Origin: DAOPZC01 sp035353175
GTDB taxonomy: Bacteria; Verrucomicrobiota; Kiritimatiellia; RFP12; UBA1067
Direction: 5' to 3'
Assembly: GCA_035353175.1 (NCBI GenBank)
Contig: DAOPZC010000023.1
Coordinates: forward strand, 1-61,571
Length of the DNA stretch: 61,571 nt
Shown here: positions 39,068 through 47,852 of the stretch, piece by piece
Position numbering within the stretch: the stretch's first letter is position 1
How the letters are laid out: each line of letters opens with the position of its first letter
Notes under the pieces: model-generated
The model's input: the letters and a program-made list of their open reading frames with translations, nothing else
The model's database searches: none
Told to the model about the DNA's origin: nothing
Translations under genes and position numbers: made by a program

Positions 39068-40594
39068 TCAAAACGCATCGAAAAGCCGTCCCGGATTCAG
39101 CCGGCATGCCGGATCGAAACAGGCTTTGAGTCGTCGCATGCCGCTGATCGCGTCATCGCCGTACATGACGGCCAACAGTTCTTTCTTGAGGCGGCCGATG
39201 CCGTGCTCGGCCGAAACACTGCCGCCCCAAGCGACCACTTGCTCCGCCCATTTTTTATAAAGCCGCTTGCCGTCGGCGTACTCGTCCATGTCGCGCGGGA
39301 GAATGTTGACATGGACGTGATTGTTTCCGATGTGCCCGAAGATCACATGCTCCAGGCCGGCGGCTGCGAGGTCGCCGCGGTAGAGTCGCATAATCGCTTG
39401 AAGTTTCGTGTCCGGCACCGAAAGGTCGGTGCCGAGTTTGGTGAGCAAGGGATGAATGCGTTTCCGCTCGGCGATTAGGGCGTTGACCTGTTCCGGCACC
39501 GCGTGGCGGAAGGCCTTCAGCCTTTCAAGCGAAGGTGCGTCTGCCGCCACCCACGTGTCGTGCGTGTGTCCTCCGCACTCGGCGAGCAGGCGGCAGGTCA
39601 GGTCGGCGGGGTCTGGTTCGTCGGACGTCAGCGCCCACTCGAGGTATAGAGCGACGTTCCAGTGCGGCTGATGCGCGGGGAGCAGCAGTCCCGTGAGTGC
39701 GGTGCTGTCGCGGATGAGCCGGAGCGCTCCCGCATCGAAATATTCGATGGCCGCGAGGACGTTCGGGCGGACCGATGGAGCTTCAGCCCGCAGCGTTTGC
39801 ACGAAACTCAACGCCTGTTCTTCTTCCACGAAATAACAGAGTACGCCGAGGGTTTCTCTTGGAACAGGATGCAACCGCAGCTCCAGTTCGGCGATGAGGC
39901 CAAGCGTTCCCTCGCTGCCGATGAAGAGGTCAAGCAGGTCCATGTCCGGTTTGATCCAGTAGCCTGCGGCACTTTTGACGGACGGCATTTCGATGTGAGG
40001 AAGCTCGCCTTCAATCTGATGCCTGTTGTCCGTGGTGAGCGAAAAACGGCCGCTCTTCGCAAAAGCTTGGCCACGGCGCAGGGCCAGTGTGTCGCCATCC
40101 GCAAGCACGAGCGTCAGCGACTCAATGTGGTTGCGCGTTGCACCGTAGGCGAACGAACAAGCCCCCGAGGCATTACAGGCCGCCATGCCGCCGAGACTGG
40201 CCGACGGCTCCGTCGGATCAGGCGTGAACATAAGGGGACAATCACCCGTGGAGACCCTCTCGGCCGCGAGATGTCGGCGGAGGTTGGCGAGGGTGAGCCC
40301 CGGCTGAACGCGGAGGAACACGTGGCCCTGCGCGTCGGCGCGGAAGCCGAGAACGCGGTCCATCTTCGAGAGGTTGACGATGATGCCGCCGTCGGGTACG
40401 GCGCCTGCCGAGATCCCGGTACGCGAGCCTTGGACCGTGATCGGCGCGCCGCGTAAGGCTGCTGAGCGGACAACGGCGGACAATTCCTCAACAGTCTGAG
40501 GAAAAGCGATGGCTTCGGCGGTGCCCGTCTTGCGGGATTCGTCGCGCAGGAAATCATCCGGAACGGGCGTCAAAAACGTCGGAGAAGGAGACAT
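39068..40594 (-). CDS. GlcD/D-lactate-dehydrogenase-type FAD-linked oxidase
   Basis: 508 residues from the ATG at 40594; the frame is open 19 codons further. AFPQTVEELSAVVRSAALRG and GSRTGISAGAVPDGGI form the PCMH/FAD_binding_4 domain that holds FAD. SLGGMAACNASGAC is the pyrophosphate region. The C-terminal FAD-oxidase_C domain has FGHIGNNHVHVNILPRD (metal-ligand His residues) and the end motif EHGIGRLKKEL, closing with FDPACRLNPGRLF. The enzyme oxidises a 2-hydroxy acid such as D-lactate or glycolate. It has no export signal, so it acts in the cytoplasm. It converges with the GH127 gene (24-base gap). Confidence 0.85.
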   Translation of the reverse strand: MSPSPTFLTPVPDDFLRDESRKTGTAEAIAFPQTVEELSAVVRSAALRGAPITVQGSRTGISAGAVPDGGIIVNLSKMDRVLGFRADAQGHVFLRVQPGLTLANLRRHLAAERVSTGDCPLMFTPDPTEPSASLGGMAACNASGACSFAYGATRNHIESLTLVLADGDTLALRRGQAFAKSGRFSLTTDNRHQIEGELPHIEMPSVKSAAGYWIKPDMDLLDLFIGSEGTLGLIAELELRLHPVPRETLGVLCYFVEEEQALSFVQTLRAEAPSVRPNVLAAIEYFDAGALRLIRDSTALTGLLLPAHQPHWNVALYLEWALTSDEPDPADLTCRLLAECGGHTHDTWVAADAPSLERLKAFRHAVPEQVNALIAERKRIHPLLTKLGTDLSVPDTKLQAIMRLYRGDLAAAGLEHVIFGHIGNNHVHVNILPRDMDEYADGKRLYKKWAEQVVAWGGSVSAEHGIGRLKKELLAVMYGDDAISGMRRLKACFDPACRLNPGRLFDAF

Positions 40595-40641
40595 GCCAGA
40601 AGCATAGCGGGAGAAAACCGGACGAAGCAAGCCCAAAGCGG

Positions 40642-40671
40642 TTGACGGCAAGCGGCGATTTTACCTACACT
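40642..40671 (+). promoter_or_regulatory. Candidate promoter for the second sulfatase operon
   Basis: TTGACG at 40642-40647, an 18-base spacer and TACACT at 40666-40671. A start near 40679 is followed at once by AAAGGGG and the ATG at 40693, so the leader would be short. It is divergent from the FAD oxidase gene. Confidence 0.45.
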
Positions 40672-40692
40672 ACCGAAATTAAAGGGGCCGCT

Positions 40693-42117
40693 ATGACAGT
40701 TAATCGGCGACGTGATTTTCTAAAAGATCTGGTATGGGCGGGTTTGGGCTCGGCAGTCTTTATGCGTCCCGCCATGGCGCCTGCAGAAATCCGCGTCCGC
40801 CGTCCGAACGTGATCTTCATCCTTGCGGACGATCTGGGCTATGGCGACCTGTCGTGTTTCGGGCAGAAGAAATTCTCGACCCCGAACATCGATAGGCTGG
40901 CTGCCGAAGGCATGAAGTTCACGCGCCACTACTGCGGATGCACCGTCTGCGCGCCGTCGAGGTCGACCGTCATGACCGGCCTGCATACGGGACATACGCC
41001 GATCCGCGGTAACAAACAGGTGGGCGACGGGCAGGTGCCTCTGCCGCAGGGCACCGAGACATTGGCGGCGTGTCTCAAGCGGGCGGGATACGCCACCGGT
41101 TGTTTCGGCAAGTGGGGGTTGGGATTCCCTGGGTCGGTGGGCGATCCCGTGAACGTGGGCTTCGACACGTTCTTCGGATACAACTGCCAGACCGAGGCTC
41201 ATTCCTATTATCCCGAAAGACTGTGGAGCGACCGGCAGGAGGTTAAATTGGACGGCCAGACCTATTCGCCGCCGCTGATCATGGGCGAGGCGTTGAAGTT
41301 TGTCCGGGAACATGCGGGCAAGAAGCCATTCTTCGCGTGGCTGACGGTCACGATTCCCCACGCGGCGATGTCGGTGCCGCCGGAATTGCATGCGCCTTTC
41401 CGAAAGCAGTTCCCCGAGTTTGAAGGGACACGGGCCCGGTATGACAAGACGCGCGAAGACGAGAGCCCCGCCTCGGCTTTTCCCGCCATGATCGGCGTGC
41501 TTGACCGGCAGGTCGGCGAGGTGCTGGCGCTCGTCAAAGCGCTCGGCATCGAAGAGGATACGCTGGTGCTTTTCGCGAGCGACAACGGGCCGCATAAAGA
41601 GGGTGGACATCAGCCTGATTTCTGGGGTAGCAGCGGCGGGCTGCGGGGCTATAAGCGCGATCTCTATGATGGTGGCATCCGCACTCCTCTGCTGGCGCGC
41701 TGGCCGGGAACGATCCGCCCCGGCAGCGAAAGCGCGCATCTTTCGGCATTCTGGGACCTCATGCCGACGTTGTGCGAACTGGCTGGGAAGAAGCCGGCGT
41801 GCAACATGGACGGACTCAGTTTCGCTTCGACCTTGCTGGGGCGGGAAGGTCAGCCGCAACATTCGGGCCTCTACTGGGAGTTCCACGAGCAGGGAGGCAA
41901 GCGCGCCTATTTGAAGGGGAGCCTGAAGGCGATTCAACTGAACGTCGACAAAGTGCCCGAGGGACCTGTTGAAGTTTATGACCTCGCCGCAGACCCGGCC
42001 GAAGTTCACAACATTGCAGATCGTCACGGACTGTTCGTGGACGAGGCGCGGCGTGCGTTCGTGGCGCAGCATTCGCGCAGCGAAACCTTTCCTTGGAAAT
42101 GGGAAAAGACGAAGTGA
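40693..42117 (+). CDS. Tat-exported type I sulfatase
   Basis: 474 residues from the ATG at 40693 (AAAGGGG just upstream); a TTG in frame at 40642 would overlap the promoter. Unlike the first sulfatase it carries a Tat signal (NRRRDFLKDLVWAGLG), which implies export of the folded, already matured enzyme. VIFILADDLGYGDLSCFG is the metal-binding entry and CTVCAPSRSTVMTGLH the formylglycine motif with Cys86. FGKWGLGFPG and LFASDNGPHKEGG complete the active site. It belongs to the arylsulfatase-A-like branch. It begins a run of four plus-strand genes with short gaps. Confidence 0.9.
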   Translation: MTVNRRRDFLKDLVWAGLGSAVFMRPAMAPAEIRVRRPNVIFILADDLGYGDLSCFGQKKFSTPNIDRLAAEGMKFTRHYCGCTVCAPSRSTVMTGLHTGHTPIRGNKQVGDGQVPLPQGTETLAACLKRAGYATGCFGKWGLGFPGSVGDPVNVGFDTFFGYNCQTEAHSYYPERLWSDRQEVKLDGQTYSPPLIMGEALKFVREHAGKKPFFAWLTVTIPHAAMSVPPELHAPFRKQFPEFEGTRARYDKTREDESPASAFPAMIGVLDRQVGEVLALVKALGIEEDTLVLFASDNGPHKEGGHQPDFWGSSGGLRGYKRDLYDGGIRTPLLARWPGTIRPGSESAHLSAFWDLMPTLCELAGKKPACNMDGLSFASTLLGREGQPQHSGLYWEFHEQGGKRAYLKGSLKAIQLNVDKVPEGPVEVYDLAADPAEVHNIADRHGLFVDEARRAFVAQHSRSETFPWKWEKTK

Positions 42118-42148
42118 AGGCGTAAGTTAATAACCGAAAAGGACAAAC

Positions 42149-42892
42149 ATGAAACGGACGATAATGATTGCGGCGACGGTGGTTGGTGTTGCACTGTGTG
42201 GCTTGGCGGCTCCGAGAAAAACGGTGGTCGTGTGGTCGGAAGGCACCGCGCCCAAAAATGTCTATCCCAACGACATCAATACGGCGATCGCGGAGGGGTT
42301 TCGCGCCTCCGCGCAGATGAAGGACTGGGATGTCGTCGTCGCGAACCTGAGCGATCCCGATCAGGGATTGCCGGACGCGCTGCTCAACAAGGCCGATGTG
42401 TTGATCTGGTGGGGGCATAAGAAACACGGCGACGTCAAGGACGCTCTGGTGGACAAGATCGAAAAGCGCGTCAAGGAAGACGGCATGGGATTCATCGCGT
42501 TGCACTCGGCTCACTTCGCAAAGCCCAACAAGCGGCTCATGGGTGCGCCGTGTACGTTCGCGGCCTATAAGGGCGACAACAAGGAGACGGTAGTGAAGGT
42601 CGCTATGCCGGACCATGCGATCGTCAAGGGCGTGGCAACGGAATTCACCATCGAGAACCATGAACGTTACAGCGACCCGTATGCGGTTCCGACGACCAGC
42701 GAAAAACCGTTCGGAGGTATCCATATCCACAAGGACGGCACGCGCGAGGAGAGCATTCAGGGCTACTGCTGGAACGTGGGGAAAGCGCGATATTTTTATT
42801 TCCAAGCCGGGCATGAGACCAACCCGATCTATTTCAATCCTGAAATCCGCAAGATCATGGCGAACGCGGTGCTATGGGCGTCGAAACAGTAA
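42149..42892 (+). CDS. Secreted ThuA-domain protein
   Basis: A 247-residue protein with a signal peptide (KRTIMIAATVVGVALCGLAAP). The ThuA fold, a class I glutamine-amidotransferase-like domain, is seen in KTVVVWSEGTAP, ADVLIWWGHKKHGDV, MGFIALHSAHF and a C-terminal FYFQAGHETNPIYFNPEIRKI. ThuA proteins are tied to trehalose or other sugar metabolism, and in this phylum they usually accompany Gfo/Idh proteins and sulfatases. The exact reaction is not established. Gaps of 31 and 40 bases on its two sides suggest cotranscription. Confidence 0.85.
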   Translation: MKRTIMIAATVVGVALCGLAAPRKTVVVWSEGTAPKNVYPNDINTAIAEGFRASAQMKDWDVVVANLSDPDQGLPDALLNKADVLIWWGHKKHGDVKDALVDKIEKRVKEDGMGFIALHSAHFAKPNKRLMGAPCTFAAYKGDNKETVVKVAMPDHAIVKGVATEFTIENHERYSDPYAVPTTSEKPFGGIHIHKDGTREESIQGYCWNVGKARYFYFQAGHETNPIYFNPEIRKIMANAVLWASKQ

Positions 42893-42932
42893 GTGGACTC
42901 GCCTGCGGGGCAGATCCAGAAAAGAGGATGAC

Positions 42933-44573
42933 ATGAAGGCTTATTTTGGTCCGGGCGTGATTGGGCTTGCGCTGCTCGCGGGGTGCCGGTTGGGTATATC
43001 GCCTGCGCCTGAGGCCGATGTGGTGATCTATGGCGGCACATCGGCTGGCGTGGTGGCGGCGGTTCAGGCCGCCAAGATGGGCAAGTCGGTCATTCTGGTC
43101 GGTCCCGACCGGCATATGGGGGGGCTCTCCTCGGGGGGGCTCGGCTACACCGACTCTGGCAACACGAAAGCGGTGGGCGGTCTGGCGCGCGAGTTCTACC
43201 GCCGCGTGTACCTGCACTACAGCGAGGGCTGCGCCTGGCGTTGGCAACAGATCTCGGAGTTCAAAAACGAGGGGCAGGGAAGCCATTCGCGCGTCGACAG
43301 CGAGCAGACGATGTGGACATTCGAGCCACATGCGGCCGAGGAGGTTTTCGAGGCCTGGCTGGCGGAGCATAAGGTGCCGATTTACCGGAACGAGTGGCTG
43401 GACCGTGAGAAGGGCGTGGTGAAAAAGGACGGTCGCATCGTTTCCGCCACGATGCTAAGCGGAAGGACCTTTACCGCGAAGGTGTTCATTGACGCGACGT
43501 ACGAGGGCGACCTGATGGCCGCCGCGGGTGTGTCATACCACGTGGGACGCGAAGCGAACAGCGTTTACGGCGAGACGTGGAATGGCATCCAGCTTGACGC
43601 GTATAAACACCATCGCCATTATTTCATGTCACCGCTCTCCCCTTACAAAGTCGCGGGAGACCCTAAAAGCGGCGTGTTGCCCTACGTTTCGGCCGAAGCT
43701 CCGGGCAAGACCGGCGAAGGGGACCGCCGCGTGCAGGCCTACTGCTTCCGCACGTGTTTGACCCGTCATGCGCCCAATCGCATCCCTTTCCCGAAGCCGG
43801 AGGGATATGATCCCGCCAACTACGAACTCTTGCTGCGCGAGCTGCAGACCGGGCGCAAGGACTTCTTTGAAAAGTTCGATATGATCCCGAACCTTAAGAC
43901 GGACACGAATAATCACGGTGCCTTCAGCTCTGATTTCATCGGCATGAACTATGATTATCCGGACGCCTCTTATGCGCGGCGGCGCGAAATCATCCGGGCG
44001 CATGAGAACTATCAGAAAGGCTACTATTTCTTCGTTGCCAACGATCCGCGGGTGCCGGCCTATATCCGGGAAGAAATGGTGAAGTGGGGGCTGGCGGCGG
44101 ATGAGTTCTCGGACAACGGAAACTGGCCGCACCAGATTTACGTGCGCGAGGCGCGGCGCATGATCGGCGAGCATGTGATGACCGAGCATGACACGCTAAA
44201 TCAAACTCAGGTCGACCAGCCGGTCGGCATGGGCTCCTACACGCTCGACTCGCACAATTGCCAGCGCTACATCACGTCCGACGGCTATGTGCAGAACGAG
44301 GGTGACGTGGGCGTCGGCACGAAGGGCCCTTACCGCATTTCGTACAGATCCATTGTGCCGCAACGCTCCGAGTGCCGGAACCTGCTCGTGCCGGTCTGTG
44401 TCTCCAGCTCGCACATCGCATACGGCTCCATCCGGATGGAGCCGGTCTTCATGATACTCGGGCAAAGCGCGGCAACGGCCGCGGCACAGGCCATCGACGA
44501 GGGCAAAGCGGTTCAGGAGATCGACTATGCGCGTCTGCGCGAACGGCTGCTGGCGGACGGGCAGCGTTTCTGA
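42933..44573 (+). CDS. FAD-dependent oxidoreductase, lipoprotein
   Basis: 546 residues from the ATG at 42933 (AAAGAGG upstream); the frame is open far back into the ThuA gene. The N-terminus is a lipoprotein signal, IGLALLAGCRLG, with the lipobox Cys at 17. The FAD-binding fold follows: ADVVIYGGTSAGVVAAVQAAKMGKS and HMGGLSSGGLGYTDSG, the pattern of the FAD_oxidored family (PF12831). VFIDATYEGDLMAAAGVSY and the C-terminal VCVSSSHIAYGSIRMEPVFMILGQSA are conserved in the family. It probably oxidises a sugar or cyclitol on the outer face of a membrane. A flavoenzyme with a lipobox needs either an external flavin or late folding, which is uncommon. Confidence 0.83.
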   Translation: MKAYFGPGVIGLALLAGCRLGISPAPEADVVIYGGTSAGVVAAVQAAKMGKSVILVGPDRHMGGLSSGGLGYTDSGNTKAVGGLAREFYRRVYLHYSEGCAWRWQQISEFKNEGQGSHSRVDSEQTMWTFEPHAAEEVFEAWLAEHKVPIYRNEWLDREKGVVKKDGRIVSATMLSGRTFTAKVFIDATYEGDLMAAAGVSYHVGREANSVYGETWNGIQLDAYKHHRHYFMSPLSPYKVAGDPKSGVLPYVSAEAPGKTGEGDRRVQAYCFRTCLTRHAPNRIPFPKPEGYDPANYELLLRELQTGRKDFFEKFDMIPNLKTDTNNHGAFSSDFIGMNYDYPDASYARRREIIRAHENYQKGYYFFVANDPRVPAYIREEMVKWGLAADEFSDNGNWPHQIYVREARRMIGEHVMTEHDTLNQTQVDQPVGMGSYTLDSHNCQRYITSDGYVQNEGDVGVGTKGPYRISYRSIVPQRSECRNLLVPVCVSSSHIAYGSIRMEPVFMILGQSAATAAAQAIDEGKAVQEIDYARLRERLLADGQRF

Positions 44574-44589
44574 GGGAAGAGACAAAGCA

Positions 44590-47319
44590 ATGATGAAGAT
44601 CGGGAACACTTGGTGGGGCGTCTATGCGGCCTGCATGCTGATGTCGGCGCGTGCCGAGACGCTTGAGATCCCTTATCGCAAGGTCGTTTTGGACAACGGG
44701 CTAACCTTGCTCGTCCACGAGGACCATAAGACCCCGATCGTGGCGGTGAACGTGTGGTACCATGTGGGATCGAAAGACGAGAAGCCGGGCAGGACCGGTT
44801 TTGCGCACCTGTTCGAGCACCTGATGTTCAACGGCAGCGAACACTTCAATGACGACTATTTCAAGGCGATGGAACGTGTCGGGGCGACGGGGTTGAACGG
44901 CACGACGGGAGAGGATCGGACCAACTATTTCCAAGAGGTTCCGCGCGACGCCTTGGACTTTGCGCTGTGGATGGAGTCGGACCGCATGGGGCATCTGCTC
45001 GGCGCGTTGACGCAGGAACGCCTCGACGAGCAGCGGGGTGTCGTTCTGAACGAGAAACGCCAACACGATAATCAGCCTTACTCGATCGCCTGGCGCCTGC
45101 TCACGCAGAACACGTGGCCCGCTGGCCATCCTTATTCCTGGGAGGTGATCGGCAGCGAGGATGATCTGAAAGCCGCGACGCTCGCCGATGTACGGGAGTG
45201 GTTTACCGGGTATTACGGCGCTGCCAACGCCGTTGTGGTCGTGGCGGGCGATGTGAAGTCCGATGAAGTGGTCGAGAAGGTGGGTCGCTACTTCGGAGAT
45301 ATTCCGTCCGGTCCGCCCGTCCACCGCTACGCTCGCCATGAGGCGAAGCGGGGTAATCCCTGCCGCATGAAGGCGCAGGACCGCGTGTCGCAGGGCCGGC
45401 TCTACAAGGTGTGGAACATCCCGCCGTACGGATCGACCGACGGGAACCTGTTAAACGTGGCGGGCGACGTTTTGGCAGGCGGCAAGACTTCGCGGCTTTA
45501 CAAGCGGCTGGTGTATGACGAACAGCTTGCAACGGATGTCTACGCGTATGCGGATCTGCGGGAAATCGCGGGCCAGTTCATGATCGTGGCCACGGCTAAA
45601 CCGGGGGTGCCGCTGGCTGCCATCGAGCGGGCTGTTGACGAAGAATTGGCCCGATTCCTTTCAGAGGGGCCGACTTCGCCTGAGCTGCGGCGCGTGAAGG
45701 CCGGATTTGAAGCCGACTTTGTGCGTGGCTGCGAGCGTGTGGGAGGCTTCGGCGGCAAGTCGGATGTTCTCGCGCACAACTTCGTGTTCACCGGTGATCC
45801 CCAATATTATAAGACCGTGCTGAAGGAAACCCGCGATGCCTCTCGCACCAGCATTCGCGATGTGGCGCGCGCGTGGCTGAGCGACGGCGCCTTCGTCTTG
45901 TCGCTCGAGCCGTTTCCCGCGTATCGCGTGTCCTCGAACGGTGTGGACCGCGGCGCGGTTCCGGTGCCCGCGCTGAAGCCCGACGCGCGGTTGCCGGAAA
46001 TCAGGCGCGCCGCGCTTTCCAACGGCCTGCAGATCGTACTCGCGGAGCGGCACGATGTGCCTGTGGTGCAGATGAGTCTGATGGTGGACGCCGGTTACGC
46101 CGCGGACCGGGACGGCATCGCCGGCACGGCAAATCTGGTCGCCGCAATGTTAGACGAGGGCACCCGGCGGCGTTCGGCACTGGAGATCAGTGAAGCGTTG
46201 GATGTGATCGGCGCGCGGCTGGAAACGGGCTGCGGCGCGGACACGATGATCGTGTCGTTGAACACCTTGACACGGCATTTGGAGACGGCGTTGGACATCT
46301 ATGCGGACGTGGTGCTTGAGCCCATGTTTCCGCAGGCTGATTTTGAGCGTTTGCAGAAACAGCAATTGGCGGAAATCCAAAGCGATAAGAGTAGACCGGA
46401 CGGCGTCGCGATGCGCGTGTTGCCGTCGCTGTTGTTCGGCAAGGAACACGCGTATGGCGTTCCCTTCAACGGCTCCGGCGACGCCGTTGGCGTGGCGCTG
46501 CTGACACGCAACGACATGCGGCGTTTTTACGATGCATGGTTCAAACCGAACAACGCGACCCTGTTGATCGTGGGTGATGTCACGCTTGGCGAGATGGTCC
46601 CGCTGCTGGAACGCCGCTTCGGCGGTTGGACTTCCGGACGGGTGCCGTCGAAACGGCTTGATGCGATGGCACCGGCTTCGAAACCGACGATCTATTTGAT
46701 CGACCGCCCTGGCGCGCCGCAGTCCGCGCTTTATTCCGGCGTCGTAGCGCCGCCTCTGGACAGTAAAGACCAATGTGCCGTCGAGGTGATGAATTCGATC
46801 TTGGGCGGATCTTTCACCAGCCGGATAAATCTGAATCTCCGCGAGGAAAAACATTGGAGTTATGGTGCGCGGACGCGGGTGATGAACTTGTCGGGGCCTC
46901 GCGTGTTTTTGTGTTCCGCGCCGGTCCAGGCCGATAAAACCATCGAAGCGTTGCTTGAGCTGCGGCGTGAGTTCTGCGGGATCGTGTCAGACCGGCTTCC
47001 GACCGAGGCTGAACGGGAGAAAGCGGTGACGGACCTGACTTTGCGGTTGGGCGGCCAGTGGGAAACGATCGGTGCCGTGATGGGCGTGCTGGGGGAGATG
47101 ACGCGCTTTCATCTGCCGGAAGAGTATTTCCGGTCGTATGCGGACACGGTGCGAGGGCTCTCGATCAATGATGTCTCACAAGCGGCGGTGCGCGTGGTGC
47201 GCCCCGAAAGCCTGGTTTGGCTGGTTGTGGGTGACCGCGCGAAAATCGAGCCCGGTTTGCGCGGGCTCGGATGGGGGCCGGTTACCGTCCTCGATGCCGA
47301 CGGAAAGCGGGTCCCTTAA
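44590..47319 (+). CDS. Secreted M16 zinc peptidase, fused two-subunit form
   Basis: 909 residues from the ATG at 44590, with signal peptide IGNTWWGVYAACMLMSARA. The inverted zinc motif HLFEH (H73-H77) is in GRTGFAHLFEHLMFNG, with the distal Glu in ERLDEQRGVVLNEKRQ. The second half (ALSNGLQIVLAERHD, GTANLVAAMLDEGTR) is a second M16 unit without HxxEH; the substrate-grip motif REEKHWSYGAR is near residue 755. So it is a PqqL-like fusion of an active and an inactive half. It degrades peptides in the periplasm. It lies 16 bases after the flavoenzyme gene. Confidence 0.9.
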   Translation: MMKIGNTWWGVYAACMLMSARAETLEIPYRKVVLDNGLTLLVHEDHKTPIVAVNVWYHVGSKDEKPGRTGFAHLFEHLMFNGSEHFNDDYFKAMERVGATGLNGTTGEDRTNYFQEVPRDALDFALWMESDRMGHLLGALTQERLDEQRGVVLNEKRQHDNQPYSIAWRLLTQNTWPAGHPYSWEVIGSEDDLKAATLADVREWFTGYYGAANAVVVVAGDVKSDEVVEKVGRYFGDIPSGPPVHRYARHEAKRGNPCRMKAQDRVSQGRLYKVWNIPPYGSTDGNLLNVAGDVLAGGKTSRLYKRLVYDEQLATDVYAYADLREIAGQFMIVATAKPGVPLAAIERAVDEELARFLSEGPTSPELRRVKAGFEADFVRGCERVGGFGGKSDVLAHNFVFTGDPQYYKTVLKETRDASRTSIRDVARAWLSDGAFVLSLEPFPAYRVSSNGVDRGAVPVPALKPDARLPEIRRAALSNGLQIVLAERHDVPVVQMSLMVDAGYAADRDGIAGTANLVAAMLDEGTRRRSALEISEALDVIGARLETGCGADTMIVSLNTLTRHLETALDIYADVVLEPMFPQADFERLQKQQLAEIQSDKSRPDGVAMRVLPSLLFGKEHAYGVPFNGSGDAVGVALLTRNDMRRFYDAWFKPNNATLLIVGDVTLGEMVPLLERRFGGWTSGRVPSKRLDAMAPASKPTIYLIDRPGAPQSALYSGVVAPPLDSKDQCAVEVMNSILGGSFTSRINLNLREEKHWSYGARTRVMNLSGPRVFLCSAPVQADKTIEALLELRREFCGIVSDRLPTEAEREKAVTDLTLRLGGQWETIGAVMGVLGEMTRFHLPEEYFRSYADTVRGLSINDVSQAAVRVVRPESLVWLVVGDRAKIEPGLRGLGWGPVTVLDADGKRVP

Positions 47320-47419
47320 CGCGGCACATGATGCAATGGACAGGGTGCGCAAAATTTGCCACACTTGTCCCGGATGTCATCGTCTGCAGGGACGACATTG
47401 CATGACGCGAGGAGAAACC

Positions 47420-47848
47420 ATGGCGGCACCCAAGAAAACAAACAAAGCGGCGGACACGGCGCCTGTTAAGAAAACAGTTGCGCCACCCCAAAAGAAACAT
47501 AAGAAGACGGAGCGGCCGACGGCTGTCGTTTCTCCGCGAACAACACCTGCAGCCTTAACCCAACCCAAGGCCCAGCGGGCTGCCGGGCCAACGTCACGGA
47601 CGTGTCCGCTGGTCTTGGACGGGGAGATGGATGCGGCTGACTTTTCGCCGGGGTCCTGTCTCACCTGTGATGAATTCGATTGCCGTTTCTGCGAGGCGGA
47701 GGCTGGCTCCGGAGCCTTGCGGAGTCGCTTGTTTGCGGGCGGCGAAGAGGGCGGTGAAGAGGACGACGGCTGGGGCGGCGGCGATCCTGACTTCGACGGG
47801 AGCGACGACGAAGAGCCGGTTGAGGGGGAAGACGAAGACCCGTTCTAA
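47420..47848 (+). CDS. Small Cys4-motif protein with basic N-tail and acidic C-tail, unknown function
   Basis: 142 residues from the ATG at 47420, which has GAGGAGA upstream; ATGs at 47402 and 47335 are in frame but lack good sites. Residues 1-60 are rich in Lys, Pro and Ala (APKKTNKAADTAPVKK, PPQKKHKKTERP). Residues 62-91 hold five Cys: C62, then C80-x2-C83-x4-C88-x2-C91, like a zinc knuckle. Residues 108-142 are almost all Glu, Asp and Gly. I do not recognise a family. It could bind a nucleic acid or a basic protein. It converges with a lipoprotein gene only four bases away. Confidence 0.6.
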   Translation: MAAPKKTNKAADTAPVKKTVAPPQKKHKKTERPTAVVSPRTTPAALTQPKAQRAAGPTSRTCPLVLDGEMDAADFSPGSCLTCDEFDCRFCEAEAGSGALRSRLFAGGEEGGEEDDGWGGGDPDFDGSDDEEPVEGEDEDPF

Positions 47849-47852
47849 CCCG

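Noticed and set aside
46000..47319. Loss of the zinc motif in the second half of the M16 protein as evidence of decay
   Set aside because: M16 peptidases of the fused type normally have one active and one inactive half, so this is ordinary.
47380..47402. A TCGTC/GACGA hairpin before the small Cys protein gene
   Set aside because: Five pairs only, extension breaks on an A-C mismatch; it could occur by chance.
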